From assembly GCA_902778375.1 (NCBI GenBank), contig CACYXJ010000014.1:1-42622 (forward strand): a stretch of DNA of 42,622 nucleotides, read 5' to 3'. The stretch's first letter is position 1. Each line of letters begins with the position of its first letter. This document shows, piece by piece, positions 25,432-33,086 of this stretch. Both the position numbers and the translations under genes were made by a program. Source of the stretch: an uncultured Erysipelotrichaceae bacterium (lineage in GTDB: Bacteria > Bacillota_I > Bacilli_A > Erysipelotrichales > Erysipelotrichaceae). A model generated the notes under the pieces. The model saw only the letters and a list, made by a program, of their open reading frames with translations, was not told where the DNA came from and did not search any database.

Positions 25432-27282
25432 TTAGTTGTTCTTCATTTCCTTGCACTTGTTGCGGAGTTCAGCGATCGTGATTCTGACAACCTGCGGTTT
25501 CTCCTCAGGCATGTTTTCCATGACTGTGTCATAGCACTTCAGGAAATAATCCATCGCTTCTCTGATCGTTGCCATACGGGCGCTTACGTCATCAATATCC
25601 ACCATGAGGCGCTCATCTTTTTCATCGACGCTGGCATGGTTTGTAATATTGCGGATCTCGCCGATATGATAATACGCGTACAGCAGGTTTTCCAGCGCTT
25701 CCCTGTCGGTGCAGACCGTGTATCCGGTCATCATCTTCGAAGGATCCGGATTGTCGAGGCTCTTTATGCGGTAGGCAGCGTAGGCGCGCTGACCGCCGCC
25801 CTTGCCGCTGCGGGCTGCAGGATCGCTGCGGTTGTATGATTTGATAAAGAAGTGTTCCAGGCCTTCATCGATTTTCCAGAGTTCGAACGGCTTCAGAGTG
25901 TTCCTGTATCTGGCAAAGTGCCGCAGGGCTTCCGCTTTCTGTTCTTCATTGCCAGCATAGTAGAAAATGCCTCTTTCGACAAATGTCTCCGGAATTCTGG
26001 ATTCGATCAGTGTCAATGCCTGCTGGTAGAATCCTTTTTCGTATGCCCATCTGGCCAGTTCGAAAGGATCGGTCTCCTCACCCTTCAGAAGACTGCCGTA
26101 ATCGCGTCTGATACCCTGGGCAAGAACCGTGAACAGCCGGCTGTTGTAGCTGTCCGCCTCAAAATCAATGCCGTTTTCAAATACCTTGCGCAGCTGTGTC
26201 ACGCCCTGTTCGATCTCCTTGACGTCACAGAGAGAAACACCGGCATCGATATGCTGCATGGCATAGATCATCAGATCGATCTTTTCGTTCTTCTCGCCGC
26301 AGTGCTCCCAGTAATCGATGATCATGTCAGCTTTGCCATATTTCAGGAAAGCTCTGAAAGCCGCGTTGAGATTGGTGATTCCGTATCCTTCCGTATCGTC
26401 GCGGATTTCTCCGGCCAGCATGTCATGGGTGCCCGAAGTGGTGAATACATTGCAGATATTGACATTGTTGTCCGGCATCGTGTGAATGATATCAAGAACA
26501 CTCATCAGCACGAAGTTGTCGGTCATGTCGTCACTGTTGAGAGCGACGTACAGGTTGATCGGTTCTGTTCTGTTATCGGTTATGGCACTGACCAGCTGCA
26601 GAATGTTGTCGATCGGCAGTTTGCCGTCGTCCATGAGATTTGTCGGAATAAACCTGACCTGAACGTTTTCGTTATCCGGCAGGATCTCCAGCTTGTAGCT
26701 TTCCTTCAGAACGCTGTATAGATAGTTCTTGATCCAGTGCATATACCGGACCATGTCATTTTCAGCCTCCGGCACTGCCTGCACCAGTTCTTTCTTGAAT
26801 TCGTTGAAGAGACCGATATTCTTGGTGAGACTGTCAAAGAAACGGTTGTATTTGCTGTCCGTTTCCTGGATGCCGTGTTTTTTATAGTAACTTCTGATAA
26901 AGGTGATAACTTTCTTCTGTGCTTCCCCATCCAGCAGCAGTCCGAGGTCCTGCTGTTCGATCTTCAGTTCATCGATATACTGGGCGATACGGTAACGGAA
27001 GAGACTGTAGGTGGAAAGATCCCTGATATCAGCGGTATAGAAATTCTTCCCTTCCCTGAGCTCGATCAGTCTGCCGTCGTCGCCTTCATCGAATGTCAGC
27101 TTGCGGCCGAGGGTAATGATCTCATCGACAGGATATTTTGCCAGGACATATTTGCAGCTGGCTTCCACTGTCAGCATGGCGTCGCAGTACATGTTCTTGT
27201 AGCCGTTCTTGCCATAGAAATAATGTACCTGCTCATCCTCGCCGGGAGTGCAGAGTGATGTCAGTAAGATGTTGTGTGCCAT
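25432..27282 (-). CDS. CARF/HEPN-like protein (Csm6/Csx1/TM1812-like) outside a CRISPR locus
   Basis: This 616-residue protein is not a clear-cut family match by eye, but its layout is that of CARF-HEPN ribonucleases. The N terminus NILLTSLCTPG leads into a Rossmann-like domain with EASCKYVLAKYPVDEIITLG. A second half follows around residues 240-330, with INLYVALNSDD and YGITNLNAAFRAFLKYGKAD, similar to the ring-nucleotide-binding region of TM1812-type proteins. A helical stretch with WAYEKGFYQQALTLIESRIPE resembles their linker. Near the C terminus is a HEPN-type Rx4H motif, RNITNH (Arg544, His549). No cas gene or repeat array is in the window. It is last in a run with STAS and MATE genes (18-base gap) and has AAAGGAAG before the ATG. 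Predicted role: nucleotide-triggered RNase. Confidence in the family is moderate. Confidence 0.65.
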   Translation of the reverse strand: MAHNILLTSLCTPGEDEQVHYFYGKNGYKNMYCDAMLTVEASCKYVLAKYPVDEIITLGRKLTFDEGDDGRLIELREGKNFYTADIRDLSTYSLFRYRIAQYIDELKIEQQDLGLLLDGEAQKKVITFIRSYYKKHGIQETDSKYNRFFDSLTKNIGLFNEFKKELVQAVPEAENDMVRYMHWIKNYLYSVLKESYKLEILPDNENVQVRFIPTNLMDDGKLPIDNILQLVSAITDNRTEPINLYVALNSDDMTDNFVLMSVLDIIHTMPDNNVNICNVFTTSGTHDMLAGEIRDDTEGYGITNLNAAFRAFLKYGKADMIIDYWEHCGEKNEKIDLMIYAMQHIDAGVSLCDVKEIEQGVTQLRKVFENGIDFEADSYNSRLFTVLAQGIRRDYGSLLKGEETDPFELARWAYEKGFYQQALTLIESRIPETFVERGIFYYAGNEEQKAEALRHFARYRNTLKPFELWKIDEGLEHFFIKSYNRSDPAARSGKGGGQRAYAAYRIKSLDNPDPSKMMTGYTVCTDREALENLLYAYYHIGEIRNITNHASVDEKDERLMVDIDDVSARMATIREAMDYFLKCYDTVMENMPEEKPQVVRITIAELRNKCKEMKNN

Positions 27283-27300
27283 AAATACTTCCTTTCTGTA

Positions 27301-28671
27301 TTATGCCGCCCAGGTGTTGAGCACTTTCCTGCGCAGCCATATATTCATGACGATAACAAACAGGTAATTCAGGAAATCGGCGCACATGATGCCGATCCAG
27401 ATACCGTGAATGCCGTAGATATTTCCCAGAAGCAGTGTCAGCGGCACCAGCAGGACGACCTGCCGCAGCAGTGCCGAAATCATGGAAATATATGATTTCT
27501 TGACCGGGGCAAACAGCTGAGTCATGACGATCGAATTTCCCATGATCATAAGTGACAGGGACAGCATGCGATAGGTCGTGATTCCTTCCGGAACCAGATC
27601 CCCTTTTATATTCATCATGGCAAGCAGCGTTGCCGGCGCCAGCTGGAATACCAGGAAAGCCAGGAATGTCCAGCCGTTGGCCAGTACCATCGCGAAGTTT
27701 CTGGTTTCCAGGAACCGGTCTTTGTTTTTCTCGCCGGTACAGAATCCCAGGATCGGATTCATGCCGCGGGTCACACCGAATACCGGCAGTGTGGCAAATG
27801 AGTTCAGCTTGGTGAAGGAACCGTACAGCGTGACTGCGTCGGTGCCGTACACGGCGATTTCCTTGTTTATGATGCCGGCAACGATCGAAGTTGTCGCCTG
27901 GGTCAGAGCCGACGGTATGCCGACGGTCATGATATCCTTGATAATCTCGATATCCGGACGGAAACCGCGGAAGGTAACCGGCAGGTTATCATGATTCTTC
28001 TTGAAGATACCGTACAAGCCGATCAGCATCGATACGATCTGGGCGCAGCTGGAAGCGATTGCCGCTCCGAGTATGCCGAGATTCATCGAGAAGATCAGTA
28101 CCGGATCCAGGAATATGACAATGATTCCACCGGAAATCTGCGACAGCATCGGGATGACCATACTGCCCGATCCCTGCAGGACCGAGAAACACAGCTGGGA
28201 AAATACGGAGCCGACCGACAGGAAGCAGATGGTGCGGACATAGATGATGCCGCCCGCAAGTACTTCCGGATCAGTTGTATACATCCGGACGAACGGTTCC
28301 GCCCCGAATATGCCGAAGAGAATCATGACAGCCACTGTCACAAGTCCGAGCGACAGACCGTTGGCGGCCGCGGCTGCAGCTTTCTTCTGGTCCTTCTCGC
28401 CGAGACTGCGCGATATGCTGGAATTGATACCTACTCCGATACCGGTCGACAGCGCACCCATGATCATCTGCACAGGATATGCCAGAGTGACCGCGGCCAT
28501 GGAGCCGCTGCTGATGCGGGAAACATACATGGAGTCCACGGTATTGTAGAGCGCCTGCATCACCATTGCCACGATCGACGGGCCGGCCATTTTCAAAAGC
28601 AGTGAGCGCACCGGCTCATTCGCCAGTGCGTCCTGTGCGGGGCTCTGATTTTTAAAGAAAGACATTTTCAT
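27301..28671 (-). CDS. MATE-family efflux transporter
   Basis: This 456-residue membrane protein has about twelve hydrophobic helices and the MATE/MviN-like opening LLLKMAGPSIVAMVMQALYNTVDSMYV, and it repeats the two-bundle layout. FGVTRGMNPILGFCTGEKN in the second half is typical of the DinF/NorM-like MATE group. It probably exports cationic or drug-like compounds using an Na+ or H+ gradient; the substrate is unknown. It lies 14 bases after the STAS gene and 18 bases before the CARF/HEPN-like gene, in one operon. The ribosome site is poor, so the ATG at 28671 or the one two codons later could be used. Confidence 0.92.
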   Translation of the reverse strand: MKMSFFKNQSPAQDALANEPVRSLLLKMAGPSIVAMVMQALYNTVDSMYVSRISSGSMAAVTLAYPVQMIMGALSTGIGVGINSSISRSLGEKDQKKAAAAAANGLSLGLVTVAVMILFGIFGAEPFVRMYTTDPEVLAGGIIYVRTICFLSVGSVFSQLCFSVLQGSGSMVIPMLSQISGGIIVIFLDPVLIFSMNLGILGAAIASSCAQIVSMLIGLYGIFKKNHDNLPVTFRGFRPDIEIIKDIMTVGIPSALTQATTSIVAGIINKEIAVYGTDAVTLYGSFTKLNSFATLPVFGVTRGMNPILGFCTGEKNKDRFLETRNFAMVLANGWTFLAFLVFQLAPATLLAMMNIKGDLVPEGITTYRMLSLSLMIMGNSIVMTQLFAPVKKSYISMISALLRQVVLLVPLTLLLGNIYGIHGIWIGIMCADFLNYLFVIVMNIWLRRKVLNTWAA

Positions 28672-28685
28672 GTCTGAAGTTCGCC

Positions 28686-28985
28686 TTATTCAATATTGAG
28701 GAAATCCGCGAACCCTGTTACTTCGAAAACATCATTGATGTCTTCATTGACATTGATCACAGTCATTGTCCCCTGTTCGTTCATTGTCTTCTGGGCGGAA
28801 AGCAGAACGCGCAGTCCGGCACTGGTGATATATTCCAGTTTTTCCAGGTCAAACACGAGTTCTTCGACGCCTTCGATATTTTCTTTTACAGCTTTTTCGA
28901 AATCAGGTGCTGTAATCGTATCCAGTTTTCCTTCCAGGCCAATAACCAGTTTCTTGTCCTGAAGATCTTTCGTGATATTAAGCAT
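28686..28985 (-). CDS. STAS-domain protein (anti-sigma factor antagonist type)
   Basis: This 99-residue protein consists only of a STAS domain of the SpoIIAA/RsbV type, with LVIGLEGKLDTITAPDFEK and the phosphorylation loop LEYITSAGLRVLLSAQK. Such proteins bind and sequester anti-sigma kinases when unphosphorylated. The start at 28985 has GGGAGG 7 bases upstream; the frame is open to 29039 without a ribosome site. No kinase or sigma factor is adjacent. It opens an operon with MATE and CARF/HEPN-like genes behind a strong promoter. Confidence 0.92.
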   Translation of the reverse strand: MLNITKDLQDKKLVIGLEGKLDTITAPDFEKAVKENIEGVEELVFDLEKLEYITSAGLRVLLSAQKTMNEQGTMTVINVNEDINDVFEVTGFADFLNIE

Positions 28986-29065
28986 TTCAAACCTCCCTTT
29001 TTCTGAGCAATTTGCATTGCTGTAACAACCGCTCTGCATTTCTGCATGGAAGACGGTAAATTACT

Positions 29066-29094
29066 TAATAATATTATCACATCCGCTTTGTCAA
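29066..29094 (-). promoter_or_regulatory. Promoter of the STAS-MATE-CARF operon
   Basis: A perfect -35 box TTGACA lies at 29089-29094 on the minus strand. Downstream, TATTAT (15-base spacer) and TTATTA (17-base spacer) overlap as -10 candidates. The leader of about 80 bases carries the STAS ribosome site. Confidence 0.65.
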
Positions 29095-29180
29095 TATACA
29101 GATTTAGAAAATGTTTCATCCAAAGAATCTTCATTTTTGACTTCCGGCGGGCGATGTAAGCATGTCCGCACAGGCAATCA

Positions 29181-29189
29181 TGGTATAAT
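29181..29189 (+). promoter_or_regulatory. Extended -10 promoter of pepF
   Basis: TGGTATAAT is an extended -10 with perfect TATAAT, 24 bases before the pepF ATG. The -35 region is weak. Confidence 0.6.
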
Positions 29190-29213
29190 TCCTGTCAAAA
29201 GAGGAAAAACAAC

Positions 29214-30968
29214 ATGAACAAAGAATGGTCACTCGAAAAACTCTACAAAGGATATGATGATCCCAGATTCGCAGCCGACGAAGCAAAGCTCGATCAGCTG
29301 CTGAAAGACTACGCGGAATTCGCCGCTCATCTTGAAGGCAATCCGAAAGCAGTCCTGAAACAGGCGGTTACGCTTAACCAGGAACTTTCCGCTGTCACTG
29401 ACAGCCTGACCTCGTTTGCTTATCTGAAGCAGTCGGTCAACACTTCCGACACTGCTTCGGCTGCCGCAATCGGCCGTATTTTCCGCAAGCTGTCGGCCCT
29501 GGCCGCACCGCGTACCGCCCTGGTGCAGTACATCGCCGGTCTGGATGACCTGCAGTCTGTAATCGACAGCGACGAACTGCTCAGGGAACATGAATTCTTC
29601 CTGAATAACATCAAGGAAGACGCGAAGTACACTCTTTCCCCGGAAGTCGAAAAAGTGATCAGCCTGTATGAAATCAGCGGTTCCACCGCCTGGAGCGATC
29701 TGCAGAGCTATCTCACATCCACGGTTCCGGTCGAATATGAAGGCAGCATCACCAATCTTTCCGATATCCGCAACAAGGCTTATGATCCCGATCCCGCTGT
29801 CAGAAAGTCCGCCTATGAAGCAGAACTGAAGGCATATGACCGCATCAAGGACGGTATCGCCTTCTCGCTGAACTCGATCAAGATGGAAGTCATTCATCAC
29901 TGCCAGCTGCGCGGCTACGAATCACCGCTCGATGAAACATTGAAGAATGCCCATATGAAGCGGGAAACGCTGGACGCCCTGCTTTCGGCCATGGAGGAAT
30001 ACCTGCCGAAGTTCTGGGAATACATGCGGGCAAAAGGAAGACTGCTCGGTTATGACAACGGTCTGCCTTTCTATGAAATGTTCGCTCCGCTGGAAGGAAA
30101 CAGCGCCGTATATACCACGGAAGACGCGAAAGAATATCTGGTTTCCCTTTTCTCGACGTTTGACCAGGAAGAGACCGACATGATCGCCCGTGCCTTCGAC
30201 GAGGCATGGATCGATTTCTATCCGCATGACGGCAAGGTCGGCGGTGCCTTCTGCATGCCGGTCACAGCCCTGAAGGAAAGCCGTGTCCTGACCAATTTCG
30301 GCGGTACGCTCGGCGATGTCGTGACTCTCGCCCATGAACTCGGCCACGCCTTCCATAACCACTGCCTGCGCGACAACAGCCTGCTGAACATGGATGTTTC
30401 GATGCCGGTGGCAGAAACTGCTTCCACCTTCAACGAAGTTGTCGCCATGAACGCGGCAATCGCCAAGGAAACAGATCCAATCGTCAAACGGGCACTGATC
30501 GAAAACCAGCTGATGGATGCCAACCAGATCATCTGCGACATCTATTCCCGCTATCTGTTCGAGACATCCGTATTCGAAAACCGGGAAAACGAATTCCTGT
30601 TTGCCGACCAGCTGTGCGATCTGATGCTTGAAGCCCAGAAGAAAGCTTACGGAAACGGTCTTGACCATAACTTCCTGCATCCTTACATGTGGGCATGCAA
30701 GAGCCACTATTACAGCGGCAGTCTGAGTTTCTACAATTTCCCATATGCCTTCGGCGGTCTGTTTGCCAGAGGTCTCTATGCGAAATATCTGAAGGACGGA
30801 CCTTCCTTCGTTCCGCTCTACAAGAAACTTCTCAAGGCAACCGGCACGACCACGGTCGAAGGTGCGGCGGAAGTCGCCGGAATCGATCTGAGAGACAAGG
30901 AATTCTGGCGTTCCTCGCTGCAGATCCTGGCCGATGAAATCGACGAATTCATTGCTCTCTGCGAATAA
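29214..30968 (+). CDS. pepF: Oligoendopeptidase F (M3B metallopeptidase)
   Basis: This 584-residue cytosolic zinc peptidase cleaves medium-length peptides. The zinc motif is HELGHAFHNH near residue 374, followed by the third ligand Glu in ETASTFNEVVAMN about 25 residues later, the normal spacing for M3 enzymes. The helical N-terminal half (KAVLKQAVTLNQELSAV) covers the active-site channel. GAGG lies 9 bases upstream of the ATG. It is monocistronic, with its own extended -10 promoter and a bidirectional terminator. Confidence 0.94.
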   Translation: MNKEWSLEKLYKGYDDPRFAADEAKLDQLLKDYAEFAAHLEGNPKAVLKQAVTLNQELSAVTDSLTSFAYLKQSVNTSDTASAAAIGRIFRKLSALAAPRTALVQYIAGLDDLQSVIDSDELLREHEFFLNNIKEDAKYTLSPEVEKVISLYEISGSTAWSDLQSYLTSTVPVEYEGSITNLSDIRNKAYDPDPAVRKSAYEAELKAYDRIKDGIAFSLNSIKMEVIHHCQLRGYESPLDETLKNAHMKRETLDALLSAMEEYLPKFWEYMRAKGRLLGYDNGLPFYEMFAPLEGNSAVYTTEDAKEYLVSLFSTFDQEETDMIARAFDEAWIDFYPHDGKVGGAFCMPVTALKESRVLTNFGGTLGDVVTLAHELGHAFHNHCLRDNSLLNMDVSMPVAETASTFNEVVAMNAAIAKETDPIVKRALIENQLMDANQIICDIYSRYLFETSVFENRENEFLFADQLCDLMLEAQKKAYGNGLDHNFLHPYMWACKSHYYSGSLSFYNFPYAFGGLFARGLYAKYLKDGPSFVPLYKKLLKATGTTTVEGAAEVAGIDLRDKEFWRSSLQILADEIDEFIALCE

Positions 30969-30973
30969 ATACG

Positions 30974-31012
30974 AAAAGGAACCGGCAGCATCTGCTGTCA
31001 GTTCCTTTTTTT
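30974..31012. terminator. Bidirectional terminator between pepF and the metallophosphoesterase gene
   Basis: AAAAGGAAC (30974-30982) pairs with GTTCCTTTT (31001-31009) and an inner CGGCAGC/GCTGTC part extends the stem. A and T runs flank both sides, serving the two convergent genes. Confidence 0.88.
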
Positions 31013-31769
31013 ACCGTCTGTCGCTGAAGTCGGCTCTCCGCATGATCGGGATATATTCCAGATTCATATCGTCGAGTCTCAGAAGCGCGAGTTTGGAAGA
31101 ATCCTCATTGTAGGCCAGCCCGCAGTCGATATCGAACCAGTAGTCACCCTTCTGGCGGATATATTCCTCGCCCCGGTACTGGGCCGGTGTATGGCCGACA
31201 ATGACCGTGTAGCCATCTGCCCTGGTCACAAACCTGCCCCAGACAAAATCGCTTTTCCAGTCATAGAGGAACGGATATTCCGGATCAGTGAGAACGTCCA
31301 TGGAAAGATCATGGATCGAATCGAAGACATAGTCGCGGGGAACGGCGGCATGAACAAGAATGAATTTCCTGCCTCCGACTTCCAGGACTTTCAGGACCGG
31401 TCTTGTCTTCAGGTATTCGATGATCCGCTGCTGTTCGCTTTCGCTTTCCTCCTGGAACGCGTTCCAGGATGCCCATCCGAAATTCAGCACCTGCCAGCGG
31501 AAAAAGATATCGTCGATGACTGACTGCGGCAGTTCGTCGCGGTGTTCTTCGCACATCAGGTTCTGCAGCATCATCAGATCATGGTTTCCAATCAGCATTT
31601 CGCAGCGCGGATCATCCATCAGCATCTTCAGCGCTTCCATGCCGTCCGGTCCCTTGTCGACAGCGTCACCGATCATATAAAGTCTGTCGTCTTCATTCAT
31701 TCTGTCCAGAACCGCCTGAAGAACATCGGCGTGCGCGTGTATATCAGAACAAACATATGTTTTGCCCAT
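31011..31769 (-). CDS. Calcineurin-like metallophosphoesterase
   Basis: This 252-residue phosphatase carries the full set of di-metal motifs: SDIHAH near the N terminus, GDAVDKGPDG, GNHD, a His in VHAAVP and GHTPAQ. The layout resembles bacterial PP2A-like/ApaH-like serine/threonine or dinucleotide phosphatases; the substrate cannot be chosen from sequence. The start at 31769 has AGGAGG 6 bases upstream; six more in-frame codons exist but would cover that site. It has its own strong promoter and converges on pepF. Confidence 0.9.
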   Translation of the reverse strand: MGKTYVCSDIHAHADVLQAVLDRMNEDDRLYMIGDAVDKGPDGMEALKMLMDDPRCEMLIGNHDLMMLQNLMCEEHRDELPQSVIDDIFFRWQVLNFGWASWNAFQEESESEQQRIIEYLKTRPVLKVLEVGGRKFILVHAAVPRDYVFDSIHDLSMDVLTDPEYPFLYDWKSDFVWGRFVTRADGYTVIVGHTPAQYRGEEYIRQKGDYWFDIDCGLAYNEDSSKLALLRLDDMNLEYIPIMRRADFSDRR

Positions 31770-31795
31770 AAGAATCCTCCTGAACACGTATTCCT

Positions 31796-31824
31796 ATCAT
31801 AACGAAAAACGTCTGTCCTTTCAA
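31796..31824 (-). promoter_or_regulatory. Promoter of the metallophosphoesterase gene
   Basis: Minus-strand TTGAAA (31819-31824), 17-base spacer, TATGAT (31796-31801). The -35 box lies inside the inverted repeat at 31813-31840. Confidence 0.7.
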
Positions 31825-31840
31825 AGATTTTGAAAGACAG
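31813..31840. repeat. Inverted repeat between tRNA-Gly terminator and metallophosphoesterase promoter
   Basis: CTGTC, a single C, then TTTCAAA is mirrored by TTTGAAA GACAG around a short centre. It could be a second hairpin behind the tRNA terminator or an operator covering the -35 box. Confidence 0.5.
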
Positions 31841-31841
31841 T

Positions 31842-31864
31842 AAAAAAAAGCCCGTAAACGGGCC
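31842..31864 (-). terminator. Terminator of tRNA-Gly(CCC)
   Basis: Minus-strand GCCCG TTTA CGGGC followed by eight T, a few bases after the tRNA 3' end. Confidence 0.88.
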
Positions 31865-31867
31865 AGG

Positions 31868-31938
31868 AGCGGCATACGGGAATCGGACCCGCGTATTCAG
31901 CTTGGGAAGCTGACATTCTGCCATTGAATTAATGCCGC
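31868..31938 (-). tRNA. tRNA-Gly (CCC)
   Basis: The minus strand folds as a complete cloverleaf. The acceptor GCGGCAT pairs with ATGCCGC and the discriminator is T. The anticodon stem TCAGC/GCTGA holds loop TTCCCAA, giving anticodon CCC, and the T arm is GCGGG TCCGATT CCCGT. The CCA tail is not encoded and must be added enzymatically. It is a single-gene unit with its own promoter and terminator. Confidence 0.93.
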
Positions 31939-31949
31939 ATCGCTCATTC

Positions 31950-31978
31950 AATATAATCCATTCAGACAGTTTTTACAA
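31950..31978 (-). promoter_or_regulatory. Promoter of tRNA-Gly(CCC)
   Basis: Minus-strand TTGTAA (31973-31978), 17-base spacer, TATATT (31950-31955), about 12 bases before the tRNA. It overlaps, on the opposite strand, the proposed mutY promoter. Confidence 0.7.
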
Positions 31979-32002
31979 TGGTCATGTCTTTTGCGGTACA
32001 AT
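31972..32002 (+). promoter_or_regulatory. Candidate mutY promoter giving a near-leaderless mRNA
   Basis: TTTACA (31972-31977), a 19-base spacer and TACAAT (31997-32002) place the transcription start at about 32008-32010, at the mutY ATG itself. The long spacer lowers confidence. Confidence 0.4.
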
Positions 32003-32009
32003 GGGAAAC

Positions 32010-33086
32010 ATGAGAAAAACAGCGATCACTCAGGAAGATGCCGGACAGCTCTGCAAATGGTATTCGGTCAATAAACGTCCTCTGCCCTGGCGCGATACCG
32101 GCGATCCCTATCATGTATGGATCAGCGAGATCATGCTGCAGCAGACACGTATCGAAGCGGTCAGGAACAAGTATGTCCAGTTCATTTCCGAACTGCCGGA
32201 TATCCCATCTCTCGCCAATTGTGACGACGACAGGCTGATGCGTCTGTGGGAAGGGCTTGGCTACTACAGCCGGGCCCGCAGTCTGAAGAAATGCGCCGGC
32301 ATCCTGATGGAAGATTACAATGGCAGACTTCCAGCTGATTACAATGCCTTGCTGAAGCTGCCGGGAATCGGACCGTATACCGCCGGAGCAATCGCCTCGA
32401 TTGCTTTTCATCTGCCTTATCCGGCAGTCGACGGCAACGTCCTGCGGATTCTCGCCAGGATCAGCGGCTGCCGCGATGACATCCGGGAAGATAAAACAAA
32501 GCAGGAACTGACCGGAATGATAACCGATATATACAAAGCAGATATCGATCCCGCCCTGTTCAACCAGGGGCTGATGGAACTTGGCCAGACAGTATGCCTG
32601 CCAAACGGAAGCCCGCGCTGCCAGCAGTGTGTATGGTCCGTCAATTGTACTGCCGCAAGGGAAAATACGACAGACAGCATTCCTTTCCGAAGCTCGCTGA
32701 AACAGAGAAAGATCAGAGAAAGAACCGTGCTTGTCATCCGTGACGGGTCTTCCTTCCTGCTCCGCAAACGGCCCGCAGAAGGCCTTCTGGCAGGCTTGTA
32801 CGAGTTTCCCGGGTATGATGGTCATCTGAGCCGCAAAGAAGCCCTGCACGAGGCTGAGAAGCTGTCTCTGACGCCGCTTACGGTCAAGGCGCTGCCGGAT
32901 GCGAAGCACGTGTTCACACATCTGGAATGGCACATGAAAGCTTATGAAATCACCGTGGCGGAAATCACTTCCGTACCGGACGGTAACTATATCCTGGCAA
33001 AGAAAAAGGAACTCGCCGGACTGGCTGTTCCTTCTGCTTTCAGAACCTATACCGACTGGTATTCCCTGCGCGATCAGGATTCGTGA
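32010..33086 (+). CDS. mutY: A/G-specific adenine glycosylase
   Basis: This 358-residue enzyme removes adenine mispaired with 8-oxoguanine. The catalytic Glu40 lies in ISEIMLQQT. The helix-hairpin-helix is LPGIGPYTAGAI (about 118-129) and catalytic Asp141 is in VDGNVLRIL. The [4Fe-4S] loop is CLPNGSPRCQQCVWSVNC, and the C-terminal NUDIX-like domain that reads 8-oxoG runs from about 235 to the end. The start at 32010 puts PLPWR at the usual place; the ATG at 32001 is an alternative. Neither has a clear ribosome site, consistent with a leaderless mRNA. The 3' end overlaps the convergent DUF262 gene by 13 bases. Confidence 0.93.
   Translation: MRKTAITQEDAGQLCKWYSVNKRPLPWRDTGDPYHVWISEIMLQQTRIEAVRNKYVQFISELPDIPSLANCDDDRLMRLWEGLGYYSRARSLKKCAGILMEDYNGRLPADYNALLKLPGIGPYTAGAIASIAFHLPYPAVDGNVLRILARISGCRDDIREDKTKQELTGMITDIYKADIDPALFNQGLMELGQTVCLPNGSPRCQQCVWSVNCTAARENTTDSIPFRSSLKQRKIRERTVLVIRDGSSFLLRKRPAEGLLAGLYEFPGYDGHLSRKEALHEAEKLSLTPLTVKALPDAKHVFTHLEWHMKAYEITVAEITSVPDGNYILAKKKELAGLAVPSAFRTYTDWYSLRDQDS

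Noticed and set aside
6233..28985. A c-di-AMP link between CdaA and the CARF-like protein
   Set aside because: The genes are 20 kb apart in separate operons and CARF domains are known for cyclic oligoadenylates; nothing in the sequence supports c-di-AMP binding.
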